Source of the DNA: CAUTUX01 sp963545485
Lineage (GTDB): Bacteria; Bacillota; Clostridia; Christensenellales; CAG-917
Reading direction: 5' to 3'
NCBI GenBank assembly: GCA_963545485.1
Contig: CAUUJG010000004.1
Span: 32,491-96,490, forward strand
DNA length: 64,000 nt
The position numbers and the translations under genes are program-made. A model generated the notes under the pieces. It did not search any database and was not told where the DNA came from. It worked only from the letters and a program-made list of their open reading frames with translations. Positions 36,147 through 45,723 of the stretch are shown here, in pieces. Numbering within the stretch: the first letter of the stretch is position 1; the number at the start of each line of letters is the position of its first letter.

Positions 36147-37571
36147 ATGAAGATATTATATGTAGCATCCGAAGCCGCACCGTTTGTCAGATCAGGAGGT
36201 TTGGGAGATGTTGCAGGGGCTTTACCAAAAGCTTTAGCACAACAAAAAAATGATGTAAGAGTAATTATTCCATTTTATAAGGAAGAAATAAGAGATGAGT
36301 TCCAAAGTACATTTAAGTATGTTGGAGCAACATTTGTGGATTTGAGTTGGAGAAGACAGTACGCAGGAGTATACGAAACACAGCAAGATGGAGTTAAATA
36401 TTATTTTATAGATAATGAATATTATTTTAAAAGAAGAGGACCGTATGGTCATTTTGACGATGGTGAAAGATTTGCATATTTTTCAAAAGCAATTTTAGAG
36501 ATACTACCTATTATAGATTTTTATCCAGATATCTTACATTGTAATGATTGGCAAACATCATTAGTGCCAGTGTTTCTTGATGTATTCTTTCGATATGCTG
36601 ATGCATATAAAAATATTAAAACAGTTCTCACAATTCACAATATTGAGTTCCAAGGTAAATACGATTCAAGACTTATAACTGATATTTTAGGATTACCTGA
36701 GTGGGCAAGATCAATAGTTGTCAATAATGAAGATGTTAATTATATGAAAGGTGGAATTGAAGCGGCATCATTGGTTACAACGGTAAGTGAAACATATGCA
36801 AACGAGATATTGGATCCATTCTTCGCCTTTGGACTGGAAGGAATTTTAAGGGAAAGACAGTATAAAATTTACGGGGTTACAAACGGAATAGACATGAAGT
36901 TGTATAACCCTGAAACAGACAAGGCATTATTTAAAAATTATTCACATGAAACTATAAGCAATAAAAGAGAAAACAAGAAAGGATTATGTAACATGGTTGC
37001 ATTGCCATATTCTGAAAAGCGTCCAATGATAGCAATGGTAACAAGACTTACAGAACAGAAAGGTATGGATCTCGTAGGATATATTGCAGATGAACTGATG
37101 AAGGCGGATTTACAAGTTGTAGTTATTGGAACAGGGGACTGGAAATATGAAAATTTAATAAAACATATTGAAAGTAGATATCCAGAAAAATTTAGAGCAA
37201 TTCTTGCATTTTCAAGTGATCTTGCTTCAAAGATATATGCGGCATCTGATATGTTTTTGATGCCATCAAAGTTTGAACCATGTGGATTATCGCAAATGAT
37301 AGCGATGAGATATGGGTCGGTTCCAATAGTACGCGAGACGGGTGGGCTAAAGGATACTGTTGAGGCATATAATCCACAAACAAAAAAAGGCAAAGGATTT
37401 ACTTTTAAAACATATAATGCATTTGATATGCTTGATGCAATATGGAGAGCATATGGATTCTTTATAGAGGAAGGTCAAAGTAACTGGGCACAGATAATTA
37501 AGAATGACATGAAAAGTGATTTCGGTTGGGGAATAAGTGCTAAAAAATATTTAGATATTTACAAAAAATAA
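36147..37571 (+). CDS. glgA: glycogen synthase (ADP-glucose)
   Basis: GlgA elongates alpha-1,4-glucan from ADP-glucose. It is a GT5 family protein: the N-terminal K-x-G-G-L sugar-nucleotide loop is seen as R-S-G-G-L-G-D-V-A-G-A-L-P (about residues 15-27), T-I-H-N-I-E-F-Q-G is present, and the C-terminal half has S-K-F-E-P-C-G-L-S-Q and E-T-G-G-L-K-D-T-V. The first residue of the usual Lys-x-Gly-Gly is Arg here. The 474 residues are typical. AGGAGG is seven bases before its ATG. Confidence 0.95.
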   Translation: MKILYVASEAAPFVRSGGLGDVAGALPKALAQQKNDVRVIIPFYKEEIRDEFQSTFKYVGATFVDLSWRRQYAGVYETQQDGVKYYFIDNEYYFKRRGPYGHFDDGERFAYFSKAILEILPIIDFYPDILHCNDWQTSLVPVFLDVFFRYADAYKNIKTVLTIHNIEFQGKYDSRLITDILGLPEWARSIVVNNEDVNYMKGGIEAASLVTTVSETYANEILDPFFAFGLEGILRERQYKIYGVTNGIDMKLYNPETDKALFKNYSHETISNKRENKKGLCNMVALPYSEKRPMIAMVTRLTEQKGMDLVGYIADELMKADLQVVVIGTGDWKYENLIKHIESRYPEKFRAILAFSSDLASKIYAASDMFLMPSKFEPCGLSQMIAMRYGSVPIVRETGGLKDTVEAYNPQTKKGKGFTFKTYNAFDMLDAIWRAYGFFIEEGQSNWAQIIKNDMKSDFGWGISAKKYLDIYKK

Positions 37572-37633
37572 TTTAGGGAATGAGGAAAAAATAAAAATAG
37601 AACTCTTAAGGGGAAATAAGGGTCGGAGAGATA

Positions 37634-40057
37634 ATGGCGAAAGAAAATATTACAGAAAAAGAATTTACTAAACAATTAGAAGAAACAATGCTTAGATTCT
37701 TGGGAATTGAACCGTCCTTTGCGACTCCTTCGCAAATGTATAAGACACTTGCAATTTGTGTAAGGGAAAAACTAACCGCACAAAGATTGCTTTTTAAAAA
37801 GAAAGTTCATCAAAAGAAAATGAAACAAGTGTATTACATGTCTATGGAGTTTTTGTTGGGAAGATCTTTAAAGAACCATTTGTACAATATGGGTCTTGAA
37901 AAGGTTGCAGAAAAGGCAGTTAAAAATCTTGGGTTTGATTTGAACAATATTTATGAAGTTGAACCGGATGCAGGTTTAGGAAATGGGGGGCTTGGAAGAT
38001 TGGCGGCAGCCTATATGGATGCTTTAACATCGCAAGGATATTTAGCTACAGGCTTTTCTATCATGTATGACTGTGGAATTTTTAAGCAAGTAATAGTCGA
38101 TGGTTGGCAGCTTGAGAAACCGGATAATTGGCTGAAAGATGGTTGCGTGTGGGCAACAGCAAAGAATGAAGAAACATATCAAGTAAACTTTGGAGGAAGA
38201 GTTGAAGAGACTTGGGAAGATGGGAAATTAAAAGTTTCATATAAAGATCAAACAACAGTACTTGCTGTTCCTTATGATATGAATATATCCGGATACCATA
38301 AAGATGCTGTAAATAGACTTAGATTATGGGCATCTAGAGCACCACAAGAATTTGATATGGGAATGTTTGCAAAGGGAGAATATGTAAAGGCAATGGCTGC
38401 AAAAGCAATGGCAGAATCAATTTCAAAAATTCTCTATCCAGCAGATGATCACATAGAAGGTAAATCATTAAGACTTAAACAGCAGTATTTTTTTGTCTCA
38501 GCATCAATACAAAGTATTTTGAAAAGACATTTGATGCATCATAAAAATTTGAATAACTTGGGAGAATATGTTGCGATACATATTAATGATACACATCCAA
38601 CATTATGTATTCCGGAGTTGATGAGATTGCTCCTAGATGAATATGGATATACTTGGGAAGACGCATGGAAAATAGTTCAAGAAGTCACATCATATACGAA
38701 TCATACGGTCATGGCAGAGGCATTAGAAAAATGGCCACAAAACCTTTTTCAAGATTTATTACCAAGAATATATCAGATTATTCAAGAGATAAATCAGAGA
38801 TATTGCAATGAATTGTGGGAGTTCTATCCTAACGATTGGAGTGTTGTTAATAAAAATGCGGTATTGGCAGATGGTCAGGTAAAAATGGCTAATCTTTGTC
38901 TTACATCAAGTCATACAATTAATGGGGTATCCTCTTTGCACTCCGACATACTAAAAAGAGATGTTTTTAAAGATTATTATGCAATGCATCCTGAGAAATT
39001 TACCAATGTAACAAACGGGATTACTCATAGAAGATGGACAGAGCAGGCAAATCCAGGATTGGCATCTTTGATAACAGAATTAATTGGTGACGAATGGTTG
39101 AAAAATCCAACACATCTGGAAAAACTTGTAGAACACCTTGGAGACAAAAACATACACACAAAAATGATTCAGATTAAAAAAGAAAATAAAAAACGTCTTG
39201 CAGCATATGTAAAGGAACACAACAATGTCATTTTAGATACAGATTCTATTTTTGATGTACAGGTAAAAAGGTTGCATGAATATAAACGTCAACTTTTAAA
39301 TGCCTTACATATTTTGGATTTATATTTTAGACTTAAAGAAAATCCAGATTTAGATATTAAGCCAAGAACATTTATATTTGCAGCAAAAGCGGCAAGTGCA
39401 TATTATATGGCGAAAGAGATAATACGATTTATATGTACACTGGGTGATGTAATAAACAATGATAAAGACATTAAGGATAAGTTAAAAGTTGTATTTTTGG
39501 AGAACTATAGAGTTTCACTTGCAGAGATTATTATTCCTGCAGCAGAGGTTAGTGAACAAATATCCTTGGCAGGCAAAGAGGCAAGCGGAACATCAAACAT
39601 GAAATTTATGATCAACGGTGCATTGACATTAGGAACAATGGATGGAGCGAATGTAGAAATACATGAGGCTGTTGGAGAAGGAAACATGTTTATGTTTGGA
39701 TTGTTGGCGAATGAAGTTGAAGAGCTGTGGCGTAACGGATACAACCCAACACAATACTACAACGGAAACGAGAGAATAAGAAGATTAATAGATACTTTAA
39801 GAAATGGGATAGGAGGCAATAGCTTTCCTGATATTGCAGACAGCTTAACATTTGGAAGAGGGTCTACGCCGGATGGATATATGGTGCTAGCCGATTTTGA
39901 GTCATACGCTAAAGCCCAAGAAAGAGTAAACGACACATATAAGGATAAACATAGATGGAATAGAATGTCTTTGATGAATATTTCAAAAGCAGGTTTCTTT
40001 GCAGCAGATAGAGCCGTTCAAGAGTATGCTGAAAGAATATGGGGTTTGAAGAGATAA
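37634..40057 (+). CDS. glgP: glycogen/alpha-glucan phosphorylase
   Basis: GlgP releases glucose-1-phosphate from glycogen using phosphate and PLP. The family landmarks are clear: E-P-D-A-G-L-G-N-G-G-L-G-R-L-A-A, the PLP-lysine region E-A-S-G-T-S-N-M-K-F-M-I-N-G-A-L-T-L-G-T-M-D-G, and the C-terminal W-x-R-M-S-like end. The 807 residues match. It follows glgA by 62 bases, the largest gap of the operon, so it may have some independent control. Synthesis and breakdown genes are co-transcribed. Confidence 0.95.
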   Translation: MAKENITEKEFTKQLEETMLRFLGIEPSFATPSQMYKTLAICVREKLTAQRLLFKKKVHQKKMKQVYYMSMEFLLGRSLKNHLYNMGLEKVAEKAVKNLGFDLNNIYEVEPDAGLGNGGLGRLAAAYMDALTSQGYLATGFSIMYDCGIFKQVIVDGWQLEKPDNWLKDGCVWATAKNEETYQVNFGGRVEETWEDGKLKVSYKDQTTVLAVPYDMNISGYHKDAVNRLRLWASRAPQEFDMGMFAKGEYVKAMAAKAMAESISKILYPADDHIEGKSLRLKQQYFFVSASIQSILKRHLMHHKNLNNLGEYVAIHINDTHPTLCIPELMRLLLDEYGYTWEDAWKIVQEVTSYTNHTVMAEALEKWPQNLFQDLLPRIYQIIQEINQRYCNELWEFYPNDWSVVNKNAVLADGQVKMANLCLTSSHTINGVSSLHSDILKRDVFKDYYAMHPEKFTNVTNGITHRRWTEQANPGLASLITELIGDEWLKNPTHLEKLVEHLGDKNIHTKMIQIKKENKKRLAAYVKEHNNVILDTDSIFDVQVKRLHEYKRQLLNALHILDLYFRLKENPDLDIKPRTFIFAAKAASAYYMAKEIIRFICTLGDVINNDKDIKDKLKVVFLENYRVSLAEIIIPAAEVSEQISLAGKEASGTSNMKFMINGALTLGTMDGANVEIHEAVGEGNMFMFGLLANEVEELWRNGYNPTQYYNGNERIRRLIDTLRNGIGGNSFPDIADSLTFGRGSTPDGYMVLADFESYAKAQERVNDTYKDKHRWNRMSLMNISKAGFFAADRAVQEYAERIWGLKR

Positions 40058-40060
40058 AAA

Positions 40061-41830
40061 ATGTACGATCCGCTAAGAGACAAGAAACCGTATGGGGCTT
40101 GCGTAAAGGGAAAGGATGTATATTTAGAATTCCCGTTAGATATAAAAGATATTGTTAAGAATATTTATTTAGTATTAAGAAAAGATGAAAGAGAAGAAAG
40201 AAAGCTTTTAAAGTTTAAAGAAGTTAGAGATGGAGAAGCCATCTATAGTATAAAATTTAAGGTTCAAGAAAGTGGAATATGGCATTATCGATTTGAGGGT
40301 GAGCTTTTAACTGGCGGAACAGCATATTATGGAAGAGACTATGACGGGAGAGCTGTTCGGAGAGATTGGATGCCAGAATGGCAACTTACAGTATGTGAAA
40401 AAGCATACAAGACACCAGAGTGGGCAAAAATAGGAGTATGTTATCAAATATTTGCCGATAGATTTAACAAAGGAGAAGAACGCAAATTTAACAAGCAAGG
40501 AACGCTTCATAAGAAATTAGATGAGCAAATAGAGATAGCCGAAGAAGGAAAGGATTACAAAGCGAATGACTACTACGGTGGCAACATAAAAGGAATAATT
40601 GACAAGATTGATTATTTAAAAGAATTAAATGTTTCTTGTATATATTTAACGCCGATATTTGAAGCACACTCAAATCACAGGTATGATACAGCCGATTATT
40701 TGAAAATAGATAGTCTCTTTGGAACAGAAGAACAACTTCAGGAACTTATAGAAGAAGCACACAAGAAAAATATTAAAATAATGTTAGATGGGGTGTTTAA
40801 TCATACGGGTTCTGATAGTATATATTTTAATAAAAATAATAGATATCCAGATAAAGGAGCATATCAGTCAAAAGAGTCAAAATATTATGATTGGTATTAT
40901 TTTTATAAATATCCTGACGAATATCATTCATGGTGGGGATGTACAGTTGTCCCGACAGTTAACAAAGAAGCAAGAGGATATAAAGATCTTATACTTGGTA
41001 AAAATGGAGTAATAGAAAAGTGGACATCAAAAGGAATAGATGCCTGGCGACTGGATGTAGTTGATGAGCTCCCGATTTCATTTACAACAGAATTGTGTAA
41101 AAAAATACATAGTTGTGGGAAAGATAAATTAATTATTGGAGAGGTGTGGGAAGACGCCACCACTAAAGTAAGCTATGACCAATGGAGACCATATTTTATG
41201 GGAGATCAGTTGGATAGTGTAATGAATTATCCTTTCAAAGAAGCAATTATAGAATTTTGTAAAACAAGAAATAAAGAGATATTTATAGAAAAAGTGACAA
41301 CAATTCTTGAACATTATCCAAAAGAATCGCTAGATGCAATGTTGAACTTACTTGGTTCTCACGACACAACAAGAGTTTTGACTGAACTGTCAAATAGAAT
41401 TCCTCCGGAAAGCAAATCGGCAAGAAGAGTAGATCGACTTAACCCCTCAGAATATATTCAAGCAAGAGAAAGATTAAAACTTGCAATATTACTACAATAT
41501 ACATTGCCAGGAATTCCAATGGTATATTATGGGGACGAAAGAGGGATGGAAGGTTACGAGGATCCTCTAAATAGACTACCAATAATTTGGGATAACTTAG
41601 ATGGAGTTATATTTAGAAGATATAAAAGAATGGGCGAATTAAGACAGAAATATCAAAATGTTTTAAAAGGAGAGACAACATTTATAAAACATGAAACATT
41701 ACTCATATACAAGAGAAACACCACAGACGAAGAGCTCATGATAATCATTAATCCTACAGAAAAAGAATGCTTATTTGAAGATATTGTCGTTTCCCCACAA
41801 GACTACAAAGTTGTTTTTAAGACAGTCTAA
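40061..41830 (+). CDS. GH13 amylase/pullulanase-type enzyme
   Basis: A 589-residue cytoplasmic GH13 enzyme without a signal peptide. The N-terminal about 115 residues resemble a CBM34/CBM48-type beta domain as in neopullulanase and maltogenic amylases; the barrel starts at W-A-K-I-G-V-C-Y-Q-I-F-A-D-R-F. Catalytic residues are Asp332 (A-W-R-L-D-V-V), Glu361 (I-G-E-V-W) and Asp435 (G-S-H-D-T). It starts three bases after glgP. A debranching or maltodextrin-hydrolysing role in glycogen use fits, but amylase, neopullulanase and cyclodextrinase cannot be separated by eye. Confidence 0.85.
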   Translation: MYDPLRDKKPYGACVKGKDVYLEFPLDIKDIVKNIYLVLRKDEREERKLLKFKEVRDGEAIYSIKFKVQESGIWHYRFEGELLTGGTAYYGRDYDGRAVRRDWMPEWQLTVCEKAYKTPEWAKIGVCYQIFADRFNKGEERKFNKQGTLHKKLDEQIEIAEEGKDYKANDYYGGNIKGIIDKIDYLKELNVSCIYLTPIFEAHSNHRYDTADYLKIDSLFGTEEQLQELIEEAHKKNIKIMLDGVFNHTGSDSIYFNKNNRYPDKGAYQSKESKYYDWYYFYKYPDEYHSWWGCTVVPTVNKEARGYKDLILGKNGVIEKWTSKGIDAWRLDVVDELPISFTTELCKKIHSCGKDKLIIGEVWEDATTKVSYDQWRPYFMGDQLDSVMNYPFKEAIIEFCKTRNKEIFIEKVTTILEHYPKESLDAMLNLLGSHDTTRVLTELSNRIPPESKSARRVDRLNPSEYIQARERLKLAILLQYTLPGIPMVYYGDERGMEGYEDPLNRLPIIWDNLDGVIFRRYKRMGELRQKYQNVLKGETTFIKHETLLIYKRNTTDEELMIIINPTEKECLFEDIVVSPQDYKVVFKTV

Positions 41831-42162
41831 TCCTACAGAATTGCAAAGAGGAGAAATAAAATGACTGAAACGGAAGCAAAAACAATATGTTGCGAGAAAT
41901 AATTGTTAACACATTATTACATAGAGATTATTCTAGCGGATATGTAGCAAAGCTTGTTATATAAAAAGAGCGAATATTTGTTGAAAATGCTAATATTGCA
42001 CGAGGAAAGGGGATGATTTGTTATGTAAGGAATCTTGTGTAAATAGTTTTTTTAGAAGTAAAAAAAGCAAATATATAATCTGTTGATATCAGTCTATGTT
42101 TAATCTGCTGTATTGGTCAAATGATAATCGTTGAATTTTCGAAAAGTAGCTGATTTTGGGAG

Positions 42163-42198
42163 TTAGGAAGCAACCCCAAATTTGGGGTTGCTTCCTAA
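42163..42198. repeat. 36-bp perfect palindrome inside the IS256-family element
   Basis: TTAGGAAGCAACCCCAAA is followed immediately by its exact reverse complement, an 18+18 perfect palindrome with no loop. It lies at the 3' end of the transposase gene, 145 bases from the IS end, and overlaps the reading frame the transposase would use if its frameshift were repaired. There is no T-run, so it is not a standard terminator; it could still block read-through or form a cruciform. Confidence 0.9.
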
Positions 42199-42292
42199 AA
42201 CCAGTTGAATAAATTTATTAAAATTATATCTGTGCCAAGTCGGCAACCATTGCCAAGTTTTGATTTCCAGTTAAAGTCTTCATCAATTTGCA

Positions 42293-43462
42293 TTAATATT
42301 GTCCGATGAGGCGATTTGCTGATTCAACATTTGGGAATATTTTGATTATCTTTTCTCGTTTTCTAATTGAGCAATTAACTCTTTCAAGAGCATTATTGGT
42401 GAATATACATCTATGAATTTCTGGATTAAATTCCAAATATTTAAAAGAGTATTGATACCAATCATCAAGGGATTTCATTGCCTTATATTGTTTATTTGAA
42501 ACTAGAAAATCCATTAATACATTAGTACATTTATTAACAACTTTATAGTCATTAATTTTCTTAAGTTCTTGCAACATTATGCCTGTTTGTTTTTTATATT
42601 TATTAGCTACATTATTGAGAGTATTTCGAAATAAATGTGCTGCACAGTATTGCCAACCAGCATTAGGAAACACCTCTTTGATTGCTGTTTTTAAGCTTTC
42701 ATTATTATCTGTTATGAAGAGTTTAGGGTTTATTAGACCTTTTTCTTTTAGGCAAGTTAAAAAATTAATATATTCATATTTATTTTCAGAATTAGCTATT
42801 TCATAGCCTAAAATGGTCTTTCTACCATCATTATTATATCCAAGGGCTATATACACACTCTTTTTAACTACCTTATTGCCTTCACGCACATCAATATACA
42901 TGGCATCTACATGTACATATTTATGTATCCCAACGATTGGTCTTGTCTGAAATTCATCAACATCTGGCTGAATAGTTTTAACAATCTTAGATACTGTTGA
43001 ATGAGAAAAACTTGTGCCACAAAGTATTTCTGTTATGTCCTTTATTTTGCGTGTTGAAACCCCATCTAAAACTATTTCAATTAATGTCGCACAAAATGCT
43101 TTTTCAACCCTATTAAATCTCTCAAAAACAGTTGTTTGAAATTCCCCATTTCTATCTCTTGGAAGTTGCAAATTTAACTTACCAATACTTGTTGCAAGTG
43201 AACGAATATATGAACCATTTCTATATCCTTTACGCTTCTCAGTCCTTTCTGATTTTTTTGCATCTAGAAATGTCTCCATCTCATATTTCATCACCTCATT
43301 CAATATTTTCTGATATAACTCTGATGAGGCAAAAATTGATGAAACACTGGAATTTTTAATATCATCCCTTATTTTTTCAATGTCCACAGAGATATTTATT
43401 ATCCCATCATTATTTTTCTTTTTACTTGTTTCTCCGAAAATGCTATTTTTTTCTTGAGCCAT
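42293..43462 (-). CDS. IS256-family transposase, C-terminus frameshifted
   Basis: A DDE transposase of the Mutator/IS256 family. Start ATG 43462 with AGGAGG eight bases upstream; 389 residues as read. The catalytic Asp residues lie in H-V-D-A-M-Y-I-D and F-I-T-D-N-N-E-S-L, and the Glu in N-N-A-L-E-R-V-N-C-S-I-R-K-R. The end is abnormal: after N-R-L-I-G the frame runs to a stop at 42293, while a shift of one base continues I-L-M-Q-I-D-E-D-F-N-W, the usual IS256 C-terminal helix, to TAG at 42195 (422 residues). So a single-base deletion at about 42300 has cut the last roughly 30 residues. The catalytic core is intact, but activity is uncertain. Confidence 0.9.
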   Translation of the reverse strand: MAQEKNSIFGETSKKKNNDGIINISVDIEKIRDDIKNSSVSSIFASSELYQKILNEVMKYEMETFLDAKKSERTEKRKGYRNGSYIRSLATSIGKLNLQLPRDRNGEFQTTVFERFNRVEKAFCATLIEIVLDGVSTRKIKDITEILCGTSFSHSTVSKIVKTIQPDVDEFQTRPIVGIHKYVHVDAMYIDVREGNKVVKKSVYIALGYNNDGRKTILGYEIANSENKYEYINFLTCLKEKGLINPKLFITDNNESLKTAIKEVFPNAGWQYCAAHLFRNTLNNVANKYKKQTGIMLQELKKINDYKVVNKCTNVLMDFLVSNKQYKAMKSLDDWYQYSFKYLEFNPEIHRCIFTNNALERVNCSIRKREKIIKIFPNVESANRLIGQY

Positions 43463-44034
43463 ACTCAAACCTCCTATTAATTTTTTCGCAAACTAAATTA
43501 TATATTAGGTCTTGAGCTTTTGGCTCTTTTTTTTATTTATCCATTTTTACTTTTACACACAATTATTTACATAATCGATGATTAAGATGGAGGATTTTAA
43601 GCCATACGCAAAAAATCCATCAAATGCGGCAGTATTTAAGGAAATTGGATTCGCCGATTCTTTATGTTCAGGAATTCGAAATTTGTATAAATATACACAT
43701 ATCTACTCAGAAGAAGAGCCAAAATTTGAAGAAGGAGATGTTTTTAGAACAATTGTTCCGCTTAAAAAAATAGCGACAGCAAAAGCAGGAGGGCAAACAG
43801 AAGTTTGGCAAAAAGTCTCTCGAAAGTCCCTCAATAAAGTCACAAAGACAAATTGAGAAAATAGAAGATAAAATTAGGCAAATGATAAAAGAACAATTTA
43901 ATAACAAGAAATGAAATTGCAGAAGAATGTGGAATTAGCGAAAAGACAGTTACAAGATATATAAAGAAAATGAAAGAGTTTATATATATGGGGAAAGGGA
44001 AGAATGGATGTTGGATTAAAACTCGATCAAATAG

Positions 44035-44763
44035 TTAAGAAACAGTTTTTAAATTTGCACGAAGCTGTTTAAATAGCAATTTGTCAGTCAGTGAGGTTTT
44101 TCTGCTATCTATAATTTTTGAAATAGCCTTAAGTTTGATGTCCAAACAGATGGTTTGCTCAGCGAGTAAATCAAGGAGCAATTGTTTAAATTCAATATAA
44201 AGACTTTGCAGTAACCAGGCGATTGCCATTTGTAGATAGTATTCAGAAGTCTTCCCAAAGGAAAGAATAGAAGTTTTTAAGAAAGGTGTATACTCATCGC
44301 TTAATAAATATTTCATTGCTAAAATAAAAGCAGTTCTTCTATAAAACAACAACTTAGAAGACAAAAGCTTTTGACAAAAAGACAGACAAGAATTTTTATC
44401 AGTGTAAAATAAGGGGCAAGCAATACTGTCTGTAACTATCCATGAATCGACAGAAGACAAGAGGTCACAAATATATTTTTCAAAAGGGAAAGAACTTCCA
44501 AGAGTTTTAGAATAATTTGAGCAACAAAAAGAAAAAAGCATTTGTTCGTCGAGGCTACTTAAATTTAGAGTTTTAAGAACAAACTCAAAAGGGAACAAGG
44601 AAAGAGTCTTGCTTAATTTTCTCATAAGAGGAACGGTAACGCCGGCTATATGCAAATCGCTTTTGGAAATATTTTTTATAAACGGTATTTTGGAAGCAAC
44701 AGCATTTGCTTTAAAAAAATTATCAATAGTAGATCTTATGCTTTCTACGGTACAATTAGTCAC
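44035..44763 (-). CDS. AlkD-like DNA alkylation repair protein
   Basis: A HEAT-repeat protein of the AlkD/AlkC DNA glycosylase type, which removes positively charged alkylated bases such as 3-methyladenine and 7-methylguanine. Supporting segments are V-P-L-M-R-K-L-S-K, S-S-V-D-S-W-I-V-T-D-S (the W...D catalytic region of AlkD), Y-R-R-T-A-F-I-L-A-M-K-Y, Y-Y-L-Q-M-A-I-A-W-L-L and the C-terminal K-L-L-F-K-Q-L-R. I favour a GTG start at 44763 (242 residues), the family length; the frame stays open to an ATG at 44880, but that adds a hydrophobic stretch unlike the family. The end overlaps the pseudogene on the other strand by four bases. Confidence 0.72.
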   Translation of the reverse strand: MTNCTVESIRSTIDNFFKANAVASKIPFIKNISKSDLHIAGVTVPLMRKLSKTLSLFPFEFVLKTLNLSSLDEQMLFSFCCSNYSKTLGSSFPFEKYICDLLSSVDSWIVTDSIACPLFYTDKNSCLSFCQKLLSSKLLFYRRTAFILAMKYLLSDEYTPFLKTSILSFGKTSEYYLQMAIAWLLQSLYIEFKQLLLDLLAEQTICLDIKLKAISKIIDSRKTSLTDKLLFKQLRANLKTVS

Positions 44764-44949
44764 ATAAGAAGTATCCCACAGCGAGAAAAAACAAGCAATA
44801 GCCCAGAGTGTATTTTTAAACAGGCATAGAAAAAAAGTGTATTCATTACAATTGTTCACAAACTTTATAAAAATAAACACAAGAGGGTGTAATTTTCAAT
44901 GGGATACATATTTTAGTAGAGGTGGATTGAAAAATAAAGAGAGGTATAT

Positions 44950-45723
44950 ATGCAGTGGAAAATTTTTGAAGAAGAATGTCTAAAATATTTAAATGGTAAG
45001 TACGGTAATTATTTTAAATTGCAAGGGGAATCAAACTCTACAGTTAGTGATATTTATTTTAATGGTGAAGGGAATAGTTTTTATATTGAAGCTAAGATGC
45101 CAACGGCACAATGCGGACAATTTGTTTTGTTGCCAAGTGTTGAAAATAAAAAACTCACGTACTCAAATAAAAACAAAACACAGCAAAATGAATTTTTAGA
45201 TGAAATAATAAAATTTATAAATTTAAATGTAGATAAGTTCCTGAATTGTGGAACAGCAGGTATAGAAATTTTATTAAATAAAGACATATTTTATAAGTGG
45301 ATAGTAAATTATTATAAAAATAAAAATGTTAAATATATCATAACAAAACAAGAAAATTTTTTAATTTTTAGTATTGATAAAATTAATAAGTATTTTGATA
45401 TTACAGCAAGATATAAACAAAAGAAAAGCGGATCTAGAGCTTTAAATTCAAGTAGAACAGATTTTGAATTTGCGATGAGGGCAGCAGGAATAGCCTTCAC
45501 TTTTGTTGGACATAATATTGTTTCCAATGAGGACTTAGATAGTAAAAAGATTAAAGGTCTAAAATATGTATATTTGATAAAAAAGAGTAAAACAGGATAT
45601 GTTGCAAGAATACTATCAAATACGAAAAATGCAAGTGTGATATTTTCAATTAAGCTCAAAAAATATAATGCTGAAGAACAGAAAAACGATATTTTGAATT
45701 TTGAAAAGGATATTAGCCGTTAG
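44950..45723 (+). CDS. putative type II restriction endonuclease (PD-(D/E)xK)
   Basis: A 257-residue protein with no obvious frame damage. Near the N-terminus S-D34-I-Y-F is followed by F-Y-I-E47-A-K49, the D...ExK metal site of PD-(D/E)xK nucleases. AGAGG precedes the ATG. Its neighbours on the opposite strand are a 103-residue protein and a cytosine-5 DNA methyltransferase, the usual setting of a type II restriction enzyme; I infer its function mainly from that and the motif. The target sequence cannot be predicted. It overlaps the convergent 103-residue gene by 11 bases. Confidence 0.65.
   Translation: MQWKIFEEECLKYLNGKYGNYFKLQGESNSTVSDIYFNGEGNSFYIEAKMPTAQCGQFVLLPSVENKKLTYSNKNKTQQNEFLDEIIKFINLNVDKFLNCGTAGIEILLNKDIFYKWIVNYYKNKNVKYIITKQENFLIFSIDKINKYFDITARYKQKKSGSRALNSSRTDFEFAMRAAGIAFTFVGHNIVSNEDLDSKKIKGLKYVYLIKKSKTGYVARILSNTKNASVIFSIKLKKYNAEEQKNDILNFEKDISR

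Larger units (their letters stand above)
42019..43576 (-). mobile_element. IS256-family insertion sequence with terminal repeats and 7-bp target duplication
   Basis: About 1558 bp. The ends are imperfect inverted repeats: from 42021 the plus strand reads TTATGTAA..AAT..TGTGTAAA, and from 43574 the minus strand reads the same with about 19 of 23 positions matching. Directly outside, GATGATT is repeated at 42012-42018 and 43577-43583, a target duplication close to the 8-9 bp usual for IS256. The transposase fills most of the interior on the minus strand. The element interrupts an ATP-binding regulator gene whose halves rejoin in frame when it is removed. Confidence 0.88.
41861..44038 (+). pseudogene. 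ATP-binding (HATPase_c_4) regulator gene split by an IS256-family element
   Basis: Left part (41861-42018): after a ribosome-binding site, frame pieces encode L-R-E-I-I-V-N-T-L-L-H-R-D-Y-S and E-R-I-F-V-E-N-A-N-I-A-R-G-K-G-M-I, the conserved ATP-binding core of AlbA_2-type regulators, with an internal stop. Right part (43577-44038): I-K-M-E-D-F-K-P-Y-A-K-N-P-S, then F-K-E-I-G-F-A-D-S-L-C-S-G-I-R-N-L-Y-K-Y and G-D-V-F-R-T-I-V-P-L, the following part of the same protein. A shifted frame then gives a winged helix (N-E-I-A-E-E-C-G-I-S-E-K-T-V-T-R-Y-I-K-K) ending at TAA 44038. Removing the IS with one 7-bp duplicate joins the halves in frame at G-M-I-K-M-E-D-F. The AlbA_2 N-terminus is already missing, so decay preceded or accompanied the insertion. 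Confidence 0.85.

Noticed and set aside
36946..36961. A second parS-like site in glgA (contains TTCACATGAAAC)
   Set aside because: Three mismatches to the consensus and located within a conserved coding region; likely chance.
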